A stretch of 64,000 nt of DNA from Curtobacterium sp. MCPF17_002. GTDB taxonomy: Bacteria > Actinomycetota > Actinomycetes > Actinomycetales > Microbacteriaceae. The stretch covers positions 1,550,001 through 1,614,000 of the forward strand of contig NZ_CP126251.1 of assembly GCF_003234115.2 (NCBI RefSeq), written 5' to 3'. The position numbers and the translations under genes were made by a program. Below, piece after piece: positions 42,526-54,900 of the stretch (positions within the stretch are counted from its first letter, which is position 1; each line of letters starts with the position of its first letter). Below the pieces are notes generated by a model. That model was not told the origin of the DNA and ran no database searches. It was given only the letters and a program-made list of their open reading frames with translations.

Positions 42526-43934
42526 ACGACATCCTCGATCCGCTCATCCTGTCGCGGTGGCAGTTCGGTCTGACGACGATCTACCACTTCCTCTTCGTCC
42601 CGCTGACGATCGGCATGGCCGTCGTCGTGGCCGTGTTCCAGACGGCCTGGTACCGGACGGGGCGGGCGCACTACCTCCAGCTGACCCGGTTCTTCGGGCG
42701 CATCTTCCTCATCAACTTCGCGATGGGCGTCGTGACCGGGATCGTGCAGGAGTTCCAGTTCGGCATGAACTGGTCGAACTACTCCCGCTTCGTCGGCGAC
42801 GTGTTCGGCGCGCCGCTCGCGCTCGAGGGCATCCTCGCGTTCTTCTTCGAGGCGGCGTTCATCGGGTTGTGGATCTTCGGCTGGGACCGCCTGCCCAAGG
42901 GGGTCCACCTCGCCACGATCTGGTGCGTCAGCGCGGGCACGATCATGTCGGCGTACTTCATCCTCGCCGCGAACGCGTTCATGCAGCACCCGGTCGGCTA
43001 CACGATCAACGAGGCGAAGGGCCGCGCGGAGCTCACGGACATCTGGGCCGTCCTGACGAACAAGGTCGCCCTGGCCGCGTTCCCGCACACCCTGTTCGCG
43101 TGCTTCATGGTCGCCGCGGCGATCATCATCTCGGTCGCGGCGTACCACCTGGCGCGCAACCAGAACCTCGAGACGATGATGCCGGCGCTGAAGTTCGGCA
43201 TGTGGACGATGCTCGCCGCCGGCGCCCTCACGGTGCTCACCGGTGACCAGCTCGGCCTCACCATGGTGGACACGCAGCCGATGAAGATGGCCGCGGCCGA
43301 GGCGTTGTACAACACCGCCACCGGCAAGGACGCGTCGTTCTCGATCTTCACGCTCGGCACACCGGACGGCGTGCACGAGCTGTTCTCGATCCGGGTGCCG
43401 TACCTGCTCTCGTTCCTGTCGACCCACACCTTCAACGGCACGGTCGAGGGCATCAACGACCTGCAGGCCCAGTACTCGCAGGTCTACGGTGCGGGCGACT
43501 ACAAGCCGATCATCTGGGTGACCTACTGGTCGTTCCGCTGGATGATCGCGCTCGGCGTCGGCGCGGTGGCCGTGTCCCTGGTCGGCCTCTGGCTGACCCG
43601 CAAGGGACGGTTCCCGCAGCAGCGCTGGGTGTGGCGGATCGCGACCTGGGCCGCCCCGTTGCCGATGGCCGCGATGATCATGGGCTGGATCTTCACCGAG
43701 ATGGGCCGCCAGCCGTGGCTCGTGTTCGGGTTGCTGAAGACCGCCGACGGGGTCTCCCCGAACGTGACCGGGCTCGAGGTCCTCATCTCCCTGGTCGTGT
43801 TCACGCTCATCTACGGCTCGCTGGCGGTGGTCGAGTTCCGACTCATCAAGAAGGTCGCGCAGGAGGGCCCCGCCGATCCGGCGGAGGTCGACGAGGCGAC
43901 CGGCGAGGTCAAGCACGAAGTGACGGTCTACTAG
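42522..43934 (+). CDS. cydA: Cytochrome bd ubiquinol/menaquinol oxidase subunit I
   Basis: This 470-residue quinol-oxidising subunit carries hemes b558, b595 and d. ILSRWQFGLTTIYHFLFVPL contains the N-terminal heme-ligand His, GRIFLINFAMGVVTGIVQEF and GMNWSNYSRFVGDVFGAPLA are highly conserved, FPHTLFACFMVAAAI holds the second heme His, and TQPMKMAAAEALYNT has the Q-loop Lys and Glu. GRQPWLVFGLLKT is the C-terminal signature with the quinone-site residues. The Q-loop is the short form. It is the first gene of cydABDC and supports respiration at low oxygen or under nitric oxide/sulphide stress. Confidence 0.97.
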   Translation: MNDILDPLILSRWQFGLTTIYHFLFVPLTIGMAVVVAVFQTAWYRTGRAHYLQLTRFFGRIFLINFAMGVVTGIVQEFQFGMNWSNYSRFVGDVFGAPLALEGILAFFFEAAFIGLWIFGWDRLPKGVHLATIWCVSAGTIMSAYFILAANAFMQHPVGYTINEAKGRAELTDIWAVLTNKVALAAFPHTLFACFMVAAAIIISVAAYHLARNQNLETMMPALKFGMWTMLAAGALTVLTGDQLGLTMVDTQPMKMAAAEALYNTATGKDASFSIFTLGTPDGVHELFSIRVPYLLSFLSTHTFNGTVEGINDLQAQYSQVYGAGDYKPIIWVTYWSFRWMIALGVGAVAVSLVGLWLTRKGRFPQQRWVWRIATWAAPLPMAAMIMGWIFTEMGRQPWLVFGLLKTADGVSPNVTGLEVLISLVVFTLIYGSLAVVEFRLIKKVAQEGPADPAEVDEATGEVKHEVTVY

Positions 43935-43953
43935 CAATGGAAACGGTCTAGCG

Positions 43954-44958
43954 ATGGATCTCCCGGTTCTCTGGTTCGCGATCGTCGGCGTCTTCTTCGT
44001 CGGCTACTTCGTCCTCGACGGGTTCGACTTCGGCGTCGGCATGTCCCTGCCCTTCCTCGGCAAGGACGACACCGACCGCCGTGTCCTGATCAACACGATC
44101 GGCCCCGTCTGGGACCTCAACGAGACGTGGGTCATCGTCGCCGGCGCCTGCCTGTTCGCGGCGTTCCCGGAGTGGTACGCCACGATGTTCTCCGGGTTCT
44201 ACCTGGCGCTGCTGCTCATCCTCGCGGCGCTCATCCTGCGCGGTGTCTCGTTCGAGTACCGGCACCAGAACAAGCACGCCTCGTGGAAGCGCCGCTTCGA
44301 CCTCATGATCATCGTGGGCAGCGCGGTGCCGTCGTTCCTCTGGGGCGTCGCGTTCGGCAACGTCGTCCGCGGGATCCCGATGGACGCCGGCCACAACTTC
44401 ACCGGCACGCTGTTCGACCTGCTCAACCCGTTCGCCCTGCTCGCCGGCGCCGCGACCCTGCTCGTGTTCTTCACCCACGGCGTCGTGTTCGTGGCGCTGA
44501 AGACCGAGGGCGAGATCCGCGAGCGGGCGAAGCGCCTGGCGACCCGGGCCGGCATCCTGACGATCGTCGTCGGGGCGGCGTTCCTGGTGTCGATGGCGTT
44601 CGTCCGGGCGACCCCGGCGTCGCTCGTGCTCTCGGTCGTGGCCGCGCTGGCGCTCGTCCTCGCGGTGCTCTGCAACGCCTGGGGCAGGGAAGGCCGTGCG
44701 TTCACGCTCATGGCCGTGACGATCGCCGCGATCGTCCTGGCGATGTTCACGGCGATCTTCCCGAACGTGATGCCCGACTCGGTGAACCCGGCCAACAGCC
44801 TCACCGTGTACAACGCCTCGAGCGGTTCGTACACGCTGACGGTGATGAGCTGGGTCGCGCTGGTCTTCGTGCCCCTCGTGTTCGCGTACCAGGCCTGGAC
44901 CTACTGGGTGTTCCGCAAGCGTGTCTCGCGGGCCCAGGTCCTGCAGGCCGCGCACTAG
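43954..44958 (+). CDS. cydB: Cytochrome bd oxidase subunit II
   Basis: This 334-residue partner of CydA has nine or so helices. DLPVLWFAIVGVFFVGYFVL, DGFDFGVGMSLPFLGKDDTD, NTIGPVWDLNETWVIVAGA and ILRGVSFEYRHQ are textbook CydB blocks. It lies 19 bases after cydA; that spacer contains ATGGAAACGGTCTAG, a five-codon open frame resembling a partial echo of the cydA end. cydD follows after nine bases. Confidence 0.97.
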   Translation: MDLPVLWFAIVGVFFVGYFVLDGFDFGVGMSLPFLGKDDTDRRVLINTIGPVWDLNETWVIVAGACLFAAFPEWYATMFSGFYLALLLILAALILRGVSFEYRHQNKHASWKRRFDLMIIVGSAVPSFLWGVAFGNVVRGIPMDAGHNFTGTLFDLLNPFALLAGAATLLVFFTHGVVFVALKTEGEIRERAKRLATRAGILTIVVGAAFLVSMAFVRATPASLVLSVVAALALVLAVLCNAWGREGRAFTLMAVTIAAIVLAMFTAIFPNVMPDSVNPANSLTVYNASSGSYTLTVMSWVALVFVPLVFAYQAWTYWVFRKRVSRAQVLQAAH

Positions 44959-44967
44959 GCGCCGACG

Positions 44968-46632
44968 ATGAAGCCGCTCGATCCGCGACTCCTCCGCCTG
45001 TCCCGTACGGCGCGCGGCTTCATCGTGGCCGCCGCCGGGACGGGTGCCCTCCGCACGCTCGCGACCATCGCGATCGCGTGGGGGATCGCCGCCGCCGTCA
45101 CGCTCGGGGTGGACGCCGTCGGGAAGGGCGTCGTCCCGTCGGCGTGGGTGCCGACGCTCGCACTCCTCGGCGGGGCGTTCGTCCTCCGTGCCGTCGCGGC
45201 GTGGGCGACCGACGACCTCGCCGCCCGCGCGGCCGCGACGGTGAAGAGCGAGCTGCGCGCGACCGTGCTCGCCCGTGCGGCCGAGCGCGGGCCGTCGTGG
45301 CTCGCCGAGCGCTCGAGCGCCGGGTTCGCCACCACGCTCGGTCCGGGGCTCGACGCGCTCGACGCCTACTTCGGCCGGTACCTGCCGCAGCTGGCGCTCA
45401 CGGCGATCGCGACGCCGATGCTGCTCGTCGCGATCGGGCTCGGCGACCTCACCAGCGGGCTCATCGTCCTCTGCGCGCTCCCGGTGATCCCGGTCTTCAT
45501 GATCCTCATCGGGCTCGCGACCCAGGCGCTGCAGCGGGCGCAGTCCGACGCGCTCGCCCGGCTCGGCAGCGCGTTCACCGAGGCGGTCGAGGGCCTCGCG
45601 ACGCTCAAGGTCTTCGGTCGTGCCCGACGCCAGGTCGGGCGCATCGGCACGGTGACCGACGAGTACCGCCGGGGGACCCTCGGCGTGCTCCGCCTGTCGT
45701 TCGTCAGCGGCTTCGCCCTCGAGCTCGCCGCGAGCCTGTCGGTGGCCCTCGTCGCCGTGTCCATCGGCGTGCGGCTCGTCGACGGGTCGCTCGGCCTCGG
45801 CGCCGCGATGTTCGTGCTCGTCCTCGCACCCGAGGCCTTCGCCCCGATCCGGCAGGTCGGCGCGGACTTCCACGCCGCGCAGGACGGCGTCGAGGCATCG
45901 GCCGCCGTGCTCGACGTCCTCGACGACGACACCGCGCCGCCCGCCCGACCCGCCGCCGACCGATCCGCTGACACGCCGGCCGCGCGCGAGCTGGTGCTCG
46001 ACGGCCTGACCGTCCGTCGGCCCGACGTCGTGATCGGACCGGTGCACCTCCGCGCGCCCGCGGGCACCGTCGTCGTGCTCGCCGGCCCCAGCGGCTCCGG
46101 CAAGTCGAGCCTCATCGCCGCGATCCGTGGCGTCCTGCCGCACGACGGCACCGTCGCGCTGCCCGGTGCCGCCGGTGCCACGCGCACCGAGCGCACCACG
46201 TGGGCCGACCAGCGCCCGCGACTCGTCCGCGGCACGATCGCCGAGAACGTCGCGCTCAGCGCGACCCCCGACGACAGCGCCGTGCGGACCGCCCTGGGCG
46301 AGGCGGGCCTGGGACTCGACCCGGGCCTCCAGGTCGGTTCCGGCGGAGCCGGTCTCTCCGGCGGACAGGCGCAGCGCGTCGCCGTCGCGCGCGCCCTGTA
46401 CCGAGCACGTCGCGTCGCGACACCGCTCGTGCTGCTCGACGAGCCGACCTCGGCCCTCGACGCCGAGGCCGAGGCACACGTCGTCGACGCGGTCCACCGG
46501 CTCGCCGCCGACGGCGCCGTGGTCGTCGTCGCGAGTCACCGACCGGTCGTGATCGCCGCCGCCGACGTCCGCGTCGACGTCGGCGCCGGCGGATCCGTCG
46601 ACGTCACCCGGGTGGACGGGGTGCGGGCATGA
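44968..46632 (+). CDS. cydD: ABC exporter CydD, cytochrome bd assembly (thiol reductant exporter subunit)
   Basis: This 554-residue half-transporter has six membrane helices (about 20-300) fused to an ATPase domain (about 340-550). Walker A is GPSGSGKSS, the signature LSGGQAQRVAVARALY and Walker B LVLLDEPTSALDAEAE. ERGPSWLAERSSAGFATTLG and ARLGSAFTEAVEGLATLKVF are typical CydD wording. With CydC it exports a thiol (cysteine or glutathione in enterobacteria; the actinobacterial substrate is not shown here) or heme needed to mature cytochrome bd. It is followed by cydC with a 4-bp overlap. Confidence 0.94.
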   Translation: MKPLDPRLLRLSRTARGFIVAAAGTGALRTLATIAIAWGIAAAVTLGVDAVGKGVVPSAWVPTLALLGGAFVLRAVAAWATDDLAARAAATVKSELRATVLARAAERGPSWLAERSSAGFATTLGPGLDALDAYFGRYLPQLALTAIATPMLLVAIGLGDLTSGLIVLCALPVIPVFMILIGLATQALQRAQSDALARLGSAFTEAVEGLATLKVFGRARRQVGRIGTVTDEYRRGTLGVLRLSFVSGFALELAASLSVALVAVSIGVRLVDGSLGLGAAMFVLVLAPEAFAPIRQVGADFHAAQDGVEASAAVLDVLDDDTAPPARPAADRSADTPAARELVLDGLTVRRPDVVIGPVHLRAPAGTVVVLAGPSGSGKSSLIAAIRGVLPHDGTVALPGAAGATRTERTTWADQRPRLVRGTIAENVALSATPDDSAVRTALGEAGLGLDPGLQVGSGGAGLSGGQAQRVAVARALYRARRVATPLVLLDEPTSALDAEAEAHVVDAVHRLAADGAVVVVASHRPVVIAAADVRVDVGAGGSVDVTRVDGVRA

Positions 46633-48320
46633 GCCGTCTGGAGGCCCGTGGCGGCTCCGTCCTGCGGCTCGCCATGCCGCACGGGTCGGGTTGGGCGAAG
46701 GCGGTGACGGCCGGTGCGCTCAGTGCGGTCTGCGCCGTCGCGCTCCTCGCCGCGAGCGGCTACCTCATCACGCGTGCCGCGGAGCACCCGCCGATCCTGT
46801 ACCTCACGCTCGTGATGGTCGGCGTGCGGGCGTTCGCGCTCGGACGTGCGGCGCTGCGGTACGTCGACCGGCTCGCCGGGCACGACGCGTCGTTCCGACA
46901 GCTCGCGGTCGTGCGGACGGAGATGTACCGGCGGCTGTCCTCCGTCGCGCCGGCGGGGCTCGGCTCCACCGGACGCGGCGACCTGCTGACCCGGCTCGTC
47001 ACCGACACCGACCGACTGCAGGACCTGCCGATCCGGGTCGTCGGGCCGCTCGTGTCCGCCGGCACCGTGGCCGTCCTGTCGCTCGTCGCGGTCGCGCTGG
47101 TGTCGGTGCCCGCGGCGCTCGTGCTGCTCGTCGCCCTCGCCGTGGCCGCGCTGCTCGGGTCGGTCGTCACGCGCTCGATCGCCCGGCGCTCCGACGAGCA
47201 GACCGCGGCCGAGCGCGGACGGGTGGCCGACCTCGTGCTCGACACGGTGCGGACGCTCGACGTGTTCACGGCCTACGGCACCCTCGACGAACGGCTCGCC
47301 CACATCGCCCGCCTCGACGCCCGGGTGACCGCGGCCGTCCGGCGTCGCGGCACCGTGGAGTCGCTCGTCGGCGCCCTCGTCGGCCTCGTCGGTGGCGGCG
47401 CGGTCATCGGGATCCTGGCGGTCGGTGCGCCCGCGGTCGTCGCCGGAGCGCTCGACGGGCCGCTGTGGGCGCTGGCGGTGTTCGTGCCCCTCGCCCTGTT
47501 CGAGGTCGTCGGCGGGTTCCCGCTCGCCGTCCTGACGCTCCGACGGGTGCGGGCCGCCGCCGACCGCGTCGAGCAGGTCGTGCCCGCCGAGGTCCCCGCC
47601 GGCATCGTGCCCGAGCCGGACACCGAGGCCGACCCGGCGTCGCTCGTCGTCGACGGTCCCGTCGCCGTGTCCCTCCGCGACCTGTCCGTCCGGTGGCCCG
47701 GAGCCGAGACCGACGCGGTGGACCGGGTGTCGCTCGACCTCCGCCCCGGCGAGGTCGTCGTGCTCGAGGGTCCGAGCGGCGCGGGCAAGTCGACCCTCGT
47801 GGACGCCCTCGTCCGGTTCGTGGACCACCGCGGCTCGTACACGCTCGACGGTGTCGAGGCGAAGGACATGCACCCCGACGCCGTCCGTGCCCGCGTCGGC
47901 CTCATCGAGCAGGACCCGTTCGTGTTCGACCAGTCGGTCCGGCAGAACCTGCTGTTCGCCCGCGACACCGCGACCGACGATGACCTGCTCGCCGTGCTCG
48001 ACCGGGTCGGGCTGGCATCGTGGGTCGCGCGTCGCGGCGGACTCGACGCGGGCGTGGGGGAGCGCGGCGCACTCGTCTCCGGCGGGCAGGCGCACCGGCT
48101 CGCCCTCGCACGGGCGCTCCTGCACGCCTTCCCGGTGCTCGTGCTCGACGAACCCACCGCCGACATCGACCCGGACCTCGGCGACGCGGTGCTGCGGGAC
48201 CTCGTCGGCGCGGCGCGGGCCGCCGGCCGCACGGTCGTCATCGTCTCGCACGTCCCGGTCGCCGCAGACCTCGTCGACCGGACCCTGCGGATGCGCGACG
48301 GGCGACTCCTGGGGGTCTGA
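46629..48320 (+). CDS. cydC: ABC exporter CydC, cytochrome bd assembly (thiol reductant exporter subunit)
   Basis: This 563-residue half-transporter pairs with CydD. Six helices are followed by an ATPase domain: Walker A GPSGAGKST (about 385), signature LVSGGQAHRLALARALL, Walker B VLVLDEPTADIDPDL. ASGYLITRAAEHPPILYLTL and RYVDRLAGHDASFRQLA are characteristic CydC blocks. The heterodimer's CydC site usually carries canonical catalytic residues, which appear intact here. It starts at ATG overlapping the cydD stop and is the last gene of the operon. Confidence 0.94.
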   Translation: MSRLEARGGSVLRLAMPHGSGWAKAVTAGALSAVCAVALLAASGYLITRAAEHPPILYLTLVMVGVRAFALGRAALRYVDRLAGHDASFRQLAVVRTEMYRRLSSVAPAGLGSTGRGDLLTRLVTDTDRLQDLPIRVVGPLVSAGTVAVLSLVAVALVSVPAALVLLVALAVAALLGSVVTRSIARRSDEQTAAERGRVADLVLDTVRTLDVFTAYGTLDERLAHIARLDARVTAAVRRRGTVESLVGALVGLVGGGAVIGILAVGAPAVVAGALDGPLWALAVFVPLALFEVVGGFPLAVLTLRRVRAAADRVEQVVPAEVPAGIVPEPDTEADPASLVVDGPVAVSLRDLSVRWPGAETDAVDRVSLDLRPGEVVVLEGPSGAGKSTLVDALVRFVDHRGSYTLDGVEAKDMHPDAVRARVGLIEQDPFVFDQSVRQNLLFARDTATDDDLLAVLDRVGLASWVARRGGLDAGVGERGALVSGGQAHRLALARALLHAFPVLVLDEPTADIDPDLGDAVLRDLVGAARAAGRTVVIVSHVPVAADLVDRTLRMRDGRLLGV

Positions 48321-48376
48321 ACGGCCCGGGCCGGTCTCGGGGCCGTGTCCGTCGTCCGCGTACCCGGCCACCCTGC

Positions 48377-48413
48377 GGAGGCGGGCCGTCCCGATGCGGT
48401 GATCCGCGCCTCC
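48377..48413. terminator. Inverted repeat GGAGGCG/CGCCTCC after cydC (CTGGAGGCGCG family)
   Basis: GGAGGCG (48377-48383) and CGCCTCC (48407-48413) frame a 23-base loop. The right arm read on the minus strand is CTGGAGGCGCG (48415-48405). It lies between cydC and the leuS promoter. Confidence 0.5.
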
Positions 48414-48423
48414 AGGCCTTATA

Positions 48424-48429
48424 TCCTTG
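48424..48429 (+). promoter_or_regulatory. Candidate -10 box of leuS
   Basis: The A/T patch CTTATATCCTTG around 48418-48430 includes TATCCT and stands out in this GC-rich gap. It would give a leader of about 50 bases. No T-box or other leader structure is evident. Confidence 0.4.
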
Positions 48430-48487
48430 ATGACCGGAGCACGTCCGACGGGCGTGATCCGTGCCTCCCACACCGATTGAGAGTTCC

Positions 48488-51049
<2,562 letters not shown>

Positions 51050-51128
51050 CGCTTCCTCCACAGGACGGCTGTCGTGGTGGTTGTCCACCGCAGCGACGTA
51101 CGAAGCCCGGCCGGGTGGCCGGGCTCCG

Positions 51129-51134
51129 TAGCGT
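51129..51134 (+). promoter_or_regulatory. -10 box TAGCGT for leaderless comEA
   Basis: TAGCGT is followed by six bases and ATG 51141, without a ribosome-binding site. Confidence 0.6.
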
Positions 51135-51140
51135 TCGGGC

Positions 51141-51917
51141 ATGTCTTCTCCGGGTGGTGGTCGGGCCGGTGGCCGTGGGGCGAGCGGTCGTTGGGCGGCT
51201 GGTCGTTGGGCGGGCTGGGCCTTGTCGCCGCGGGCGGCGGTGGTCCTGGCGGCGGTGGTCGTCGTGGCTGCCGTGGTGGTGGTGCTGCTCGGGTCCCGAT
51301 CGGGGGTGTCCGGCGCGGACGCGGACCGGGGTGGCGGGGCGTTGACGGTGACGGGTGCGCCGTCTGCTGGTGGTGGTAGTGGTGGTGCTGGTGCTGGTGC
51401 TGGTGCTGGTGGTGCCGCTGCTCCTGGGCACGCTGGGCCGTCCGTCTCGCCGTCGGTGGGGGTCGTGGTCGTGCACGTGGTGGGGGCGGTGGAACGTCCG
51501 GGGGTCGTGTCGCTCGGCGCCGGGAGCCGGGTGTCCGTCGCGATCGAACGGGCCGGCGGAGCGACCGGCGAGGCGGACCTCGCACGGCTGAACCTCGCAC
51601 GGGTGCTGGACGACGGGGAGCGGCTGTACGTGCCGCGGGTGGGGGAGACGGACATCCCCGAGACGCTGGACGGGTCGTCCGGTGGTCCGGGTGTCCCGAC
51701 GGGTGCTCCCGGTGCCGCGGGCGACGCGGTCATCGACCTCAACGCAGCAGACCAGGCCGCGCTCGAGACGCTGCCCGGCATCGGGCCCGGGCTCGCGGCG
51801 CGCATCCTCGCCTGGCGTGACGAGCACGGACGGTTCACGGCCGTCGAGGACCTGCTCGACGTCAGCGGCATCGGGGACGGCCGGTTCGCCGACCTGCGCG
51901 ACCGCGTCCGGGTCTGA
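51141..51917 (+). CDS. comEA: ComEA-type DNA-binding protein with helix-hairpin-helix domain
   Basis: This 258-residue protein is anchored by one N-terminal helix (AAVVLAAVVVVAAVVVVLLG, about 35-55), with the rest outside. A Gly/Ala linker (about 75-95) follows, including GAGAGAGA encoded by four GGTGCT repeats. A SLBB-type domain (VVVHVVGAVERPGVVSLGAG) comes next, then paired HhH motifs DLNAADQAALETLPGIGPGL and VEDLLDVSGIGDGRFADLRD. ComEA binds incoming double-stranded DNA for uptake in competent bacteria; in many actinobacteria the function is untested. comEC follows after five bases. Confidence 0.92.
   Translation: MSSPGGGRAGGRGASGRWAAGRWAGWALSPRAAVVLAAVVVVAAVVVVLLGSRSGVSGADADRGGGALTVTGAPSAGGGSGGAGAGAGAGGAAAPGHAGPSVSPSVGVVVVHVVGAVERPGVVSLGAGSRVSVAIERAGGATGEADLARLNLARVLDDGERLYVPRVGETDIPETLDGSSGGPGVPTGAPGAAGDAVIDLNAADQAALETLPGIGPGLAARILAWRDEHGRFTAVEDLLDVSGIGDGRFADLRDRVRV
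51384..51407. repeat. GGTGCT hexanucleotide repeat, four units, in frame in comEA
   Basis: Four perfect GGTGCT units encode (Gly-Ala)4 in the linker between the membrane anchor and the SLBB domain. Because the unit is a multiple of three, slippage would change linker length without breaking the frame. Confidence 0.8.
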
Positions 51918-51922
51918 TCACC

Positions 51923-54900
51923 GTGGCCGTGGACCTCACGCCTCGGGTGGCCGACCTGCGGGTCGCGGGACCGGTCGTGGTCGTGTGGATCGGGGCCGCG
52001 CTGCTCGTCGGTGTGCCGGGGGCCGCGGGCTGGGTGCTGCTCGGCGGTGCCGTGGCTGCCGGGGTGTGCGTGGGGCTCCTCCTCGCCCGTCGGACCTCGG
52101 TCGTGGTCGCCATGTCGCTGACGACGGCACTGCTCTCCGCGCTCCTCGCCGTGGCCGTGCTGGTCGGTGACGGACGCCGGAGTCCGTCGACCCTCGATGA
52201 CGTCGGTTCGAGGGGCGCCGAGATCGAGGTCGTCCTGGACCGCGACCTCGCGATGGGCGCACGGTCCGTCGTCGCCACGCTCGAGCGGGTCGACGACCAC
52301 GAGGGGCTGCGGGTCCCCGTGCGGGTGGTCCCGTCGCGCGACGACGACCTCGTGGAGACCGGACCGCTCGCCGCCGGCACCCGCCTCCGGGTGGCGGCCA
52401 CCCTCGAAGCCGACGGACCGGGCGGCACGACGTCGTTCGTCGCGTTCCTCAGGGGTCCGGCGGAGGCCGATCCACCGACCGGTCTCCTCGCGGCAACCGA
52501 CCGGGCGCGCCAGGCGTTCGTCGCCGTCACGGAACCGCTGCCCGAACCGGGCGGCGCGCTCCTCCGCGGACTCGCGATCGGCGATCGGAGCGGTCTCGAC
52601 CCTGCGACCGAGGCGGCGATGGAGACGTCGGCGCTGACCCACCTCACCGCCGTCTCGGGAGCGAACTGCGCCGTGCTCGTCGGGCTGGTGGTGGTCCTCG
52701 GCCGCGTGGTCGGCCTGCCGCGGCACGCTCGAGCGGCGGTGGCGGTCGCGGTCCTGCTGGCGTTCGTCGTGCTCGTCCGGCCGGATCCGTCGATCGTGCG
52801 GGCGACGGTGATGGCGATCGTCGTGCTCGTGGTCCACCTGACGGGACGACCGGTGCGCGGCGTGCCGCTCATCGCCCTCGCCGTGATCGGCACGCTCGTC
52901 GCCGACCCCTGGTACGCGCGGTCGTTCGCCTTCACCCTCTCGGTGCTCGCCACCACCGGGATCGTCGTGCTGGGACCGCCGCTGACCGTCCTCCTCGCCC
53001 GGCGGATCTGGACTCCCGTCGCCGCCGCCACGGCTGTCCCGGTGGCCGCGCAGCTCGCGTGCTGGCCGGTGACGATCCCGCTCTCCGCGGCGTTCCCCAC
53101 GTACGCCGTACCGGCGAACCTCCTCGCCGAACCGCTCGCGCCGATCGTCACCGTGGTGGGGCTCGCCGCCTGTCTGGCGGCCGCGGTGTGGCCGTCGGGC
53201 GGGTCGGTCCTCGCCGCGGTCGCCTGGACGCCGGCGAGTGCCATCGGGGGCATCGCACACGGCGCTGCGGCACTCCCGCACGCGTCGGCGCCGTGGCCGG
53301 GCGGGATCGGTGGGGTCGTCGCCGCGGGCGTCGTGAGTGCGAGTGTCGCGGTCGCCGTCCTCGTCCCGCGGGCCGTGCGGTTCCGCCTGCTCCTGCTCGC
53401 CGGGGTGGTCGTGGTCATCGGGATGACGGCCGTCGCCGTGCCTCGGCTCGTCGTGCGGGCGGGCCTGCCGCCGGACTGGTCGACGGCGGCGTGCGACGTG
53501 GGCCAGGGGGACGCTGTCCTCGTCCGTGGCGGCGCCACCGACGGCTCCTCTGCTGCGCCCGGAGTCGCGTTGGTGGACACGGGCGACGATGCCGGTCGGC
53601 TCGAGGCGTGTCTCGACCTGCTCGGCATCGACCGGATCGACCTGCTCGTCCTGACCCACTTCGACCGCGACCACGTCGGAGCCGTCGACGCCGTGGCGGA
53701 CCGTGTGACGACCGCCCTCGTCGGACCGGTCGGACGGCCCGCCGACGAGCGGGTCGTGCGGTCCCTGCAGCGCGCCGGGGTCGCGGTGCTCCAGGCCGAC
53801 GACACCACGGCGGGCACGCTCGGCGCACTCGGGTGGCGGGTGCTGTGGCCGCGGGCCGGTTCACGGGACGCGGGCAACGACGCGAGCCTCGTGCTCCGGA
53901 CCGACCCGGGCCCGGGGTGCTCGACGTGCGTCTCGGGGCTGTTCCTCGGCGACCTGGGGGAGACCGCGCAGCGACGACTCCGTGCCGGGGGGATCGACCC
54001 GGCCGAGGTCGTGAAGGTCGCGCACCACGGCTCCGCGGACCAGGACCCGCTCGTGTACCGGCAGACGGCCGCGGTGGTGGGGCTGATCGGCGTCGGCGCG
54101 GACAACACGTACGGGCACCCGACCCGGTCGGCACTGTCGATGCTCGAGGCCGCGGGGACCACGGCCTCCCGAACCGACCTGCACGGCACGGTCGTCGTCG
54201 GCCGCGACGGACCCGACCGGCTCCGGGTGTGGACGGAGCATTCGGGGTCGGTGGTCGCCCGTAGGATCGAGGCATGGCCGCCAAGAAGCCCGTCCGCGCC
54301 GCGGCGAAGATCGACCAGGTGCCGTGGTCGGGGATCCGTCCGGCGCCCGTGGTGCTCGTCACCGGCCCCGAGACGTTCCTGGCCGAGCGTGCCAGCAGCG
54401 TCCTCCGCGACCTGCTCGTCGGCGAGGACCCCGCGCTCGAGGTCCACGACCTCGAAGCCGACCAGTACGCGCCGGGTCTCCTCGCGACCCTCGCGAGCCC
54501 GTCCCTGTTCGGCGAGCCCCGGCTGGTCCGGGTCACCAACGTCGAGAAGTGCACCGACGCATTCATCACCGAGACGATCTCGTACCTCGGTGCCCCGGCG
54601 GACGACGTCACGCTCGTGCTCCGGCACGGCGGCGGTGTGCGCGGCAAGAAGCTGCTCGACACGATCCGCAGCGGTGTCGGCGGTGGGATCGAGGTGCAGT
54701 GCGACGAGCTCAAGCGCGAGACCGACCGGATCGACTTCGTCCAGGCCGAGTTCCGAGCCGCGCGCCGGAAGATCGCGCCGTCGGCGGTCCGGACCCTCGT
54801 CGCGGCGTTCGCGGACGACCTGGCCGAGCTCGCCGCGGCGTGCCGGCAGCTCCTCGCCGACGAGGCACAGGAGATCACCGACAAGGTCGTCGACAAGTAC

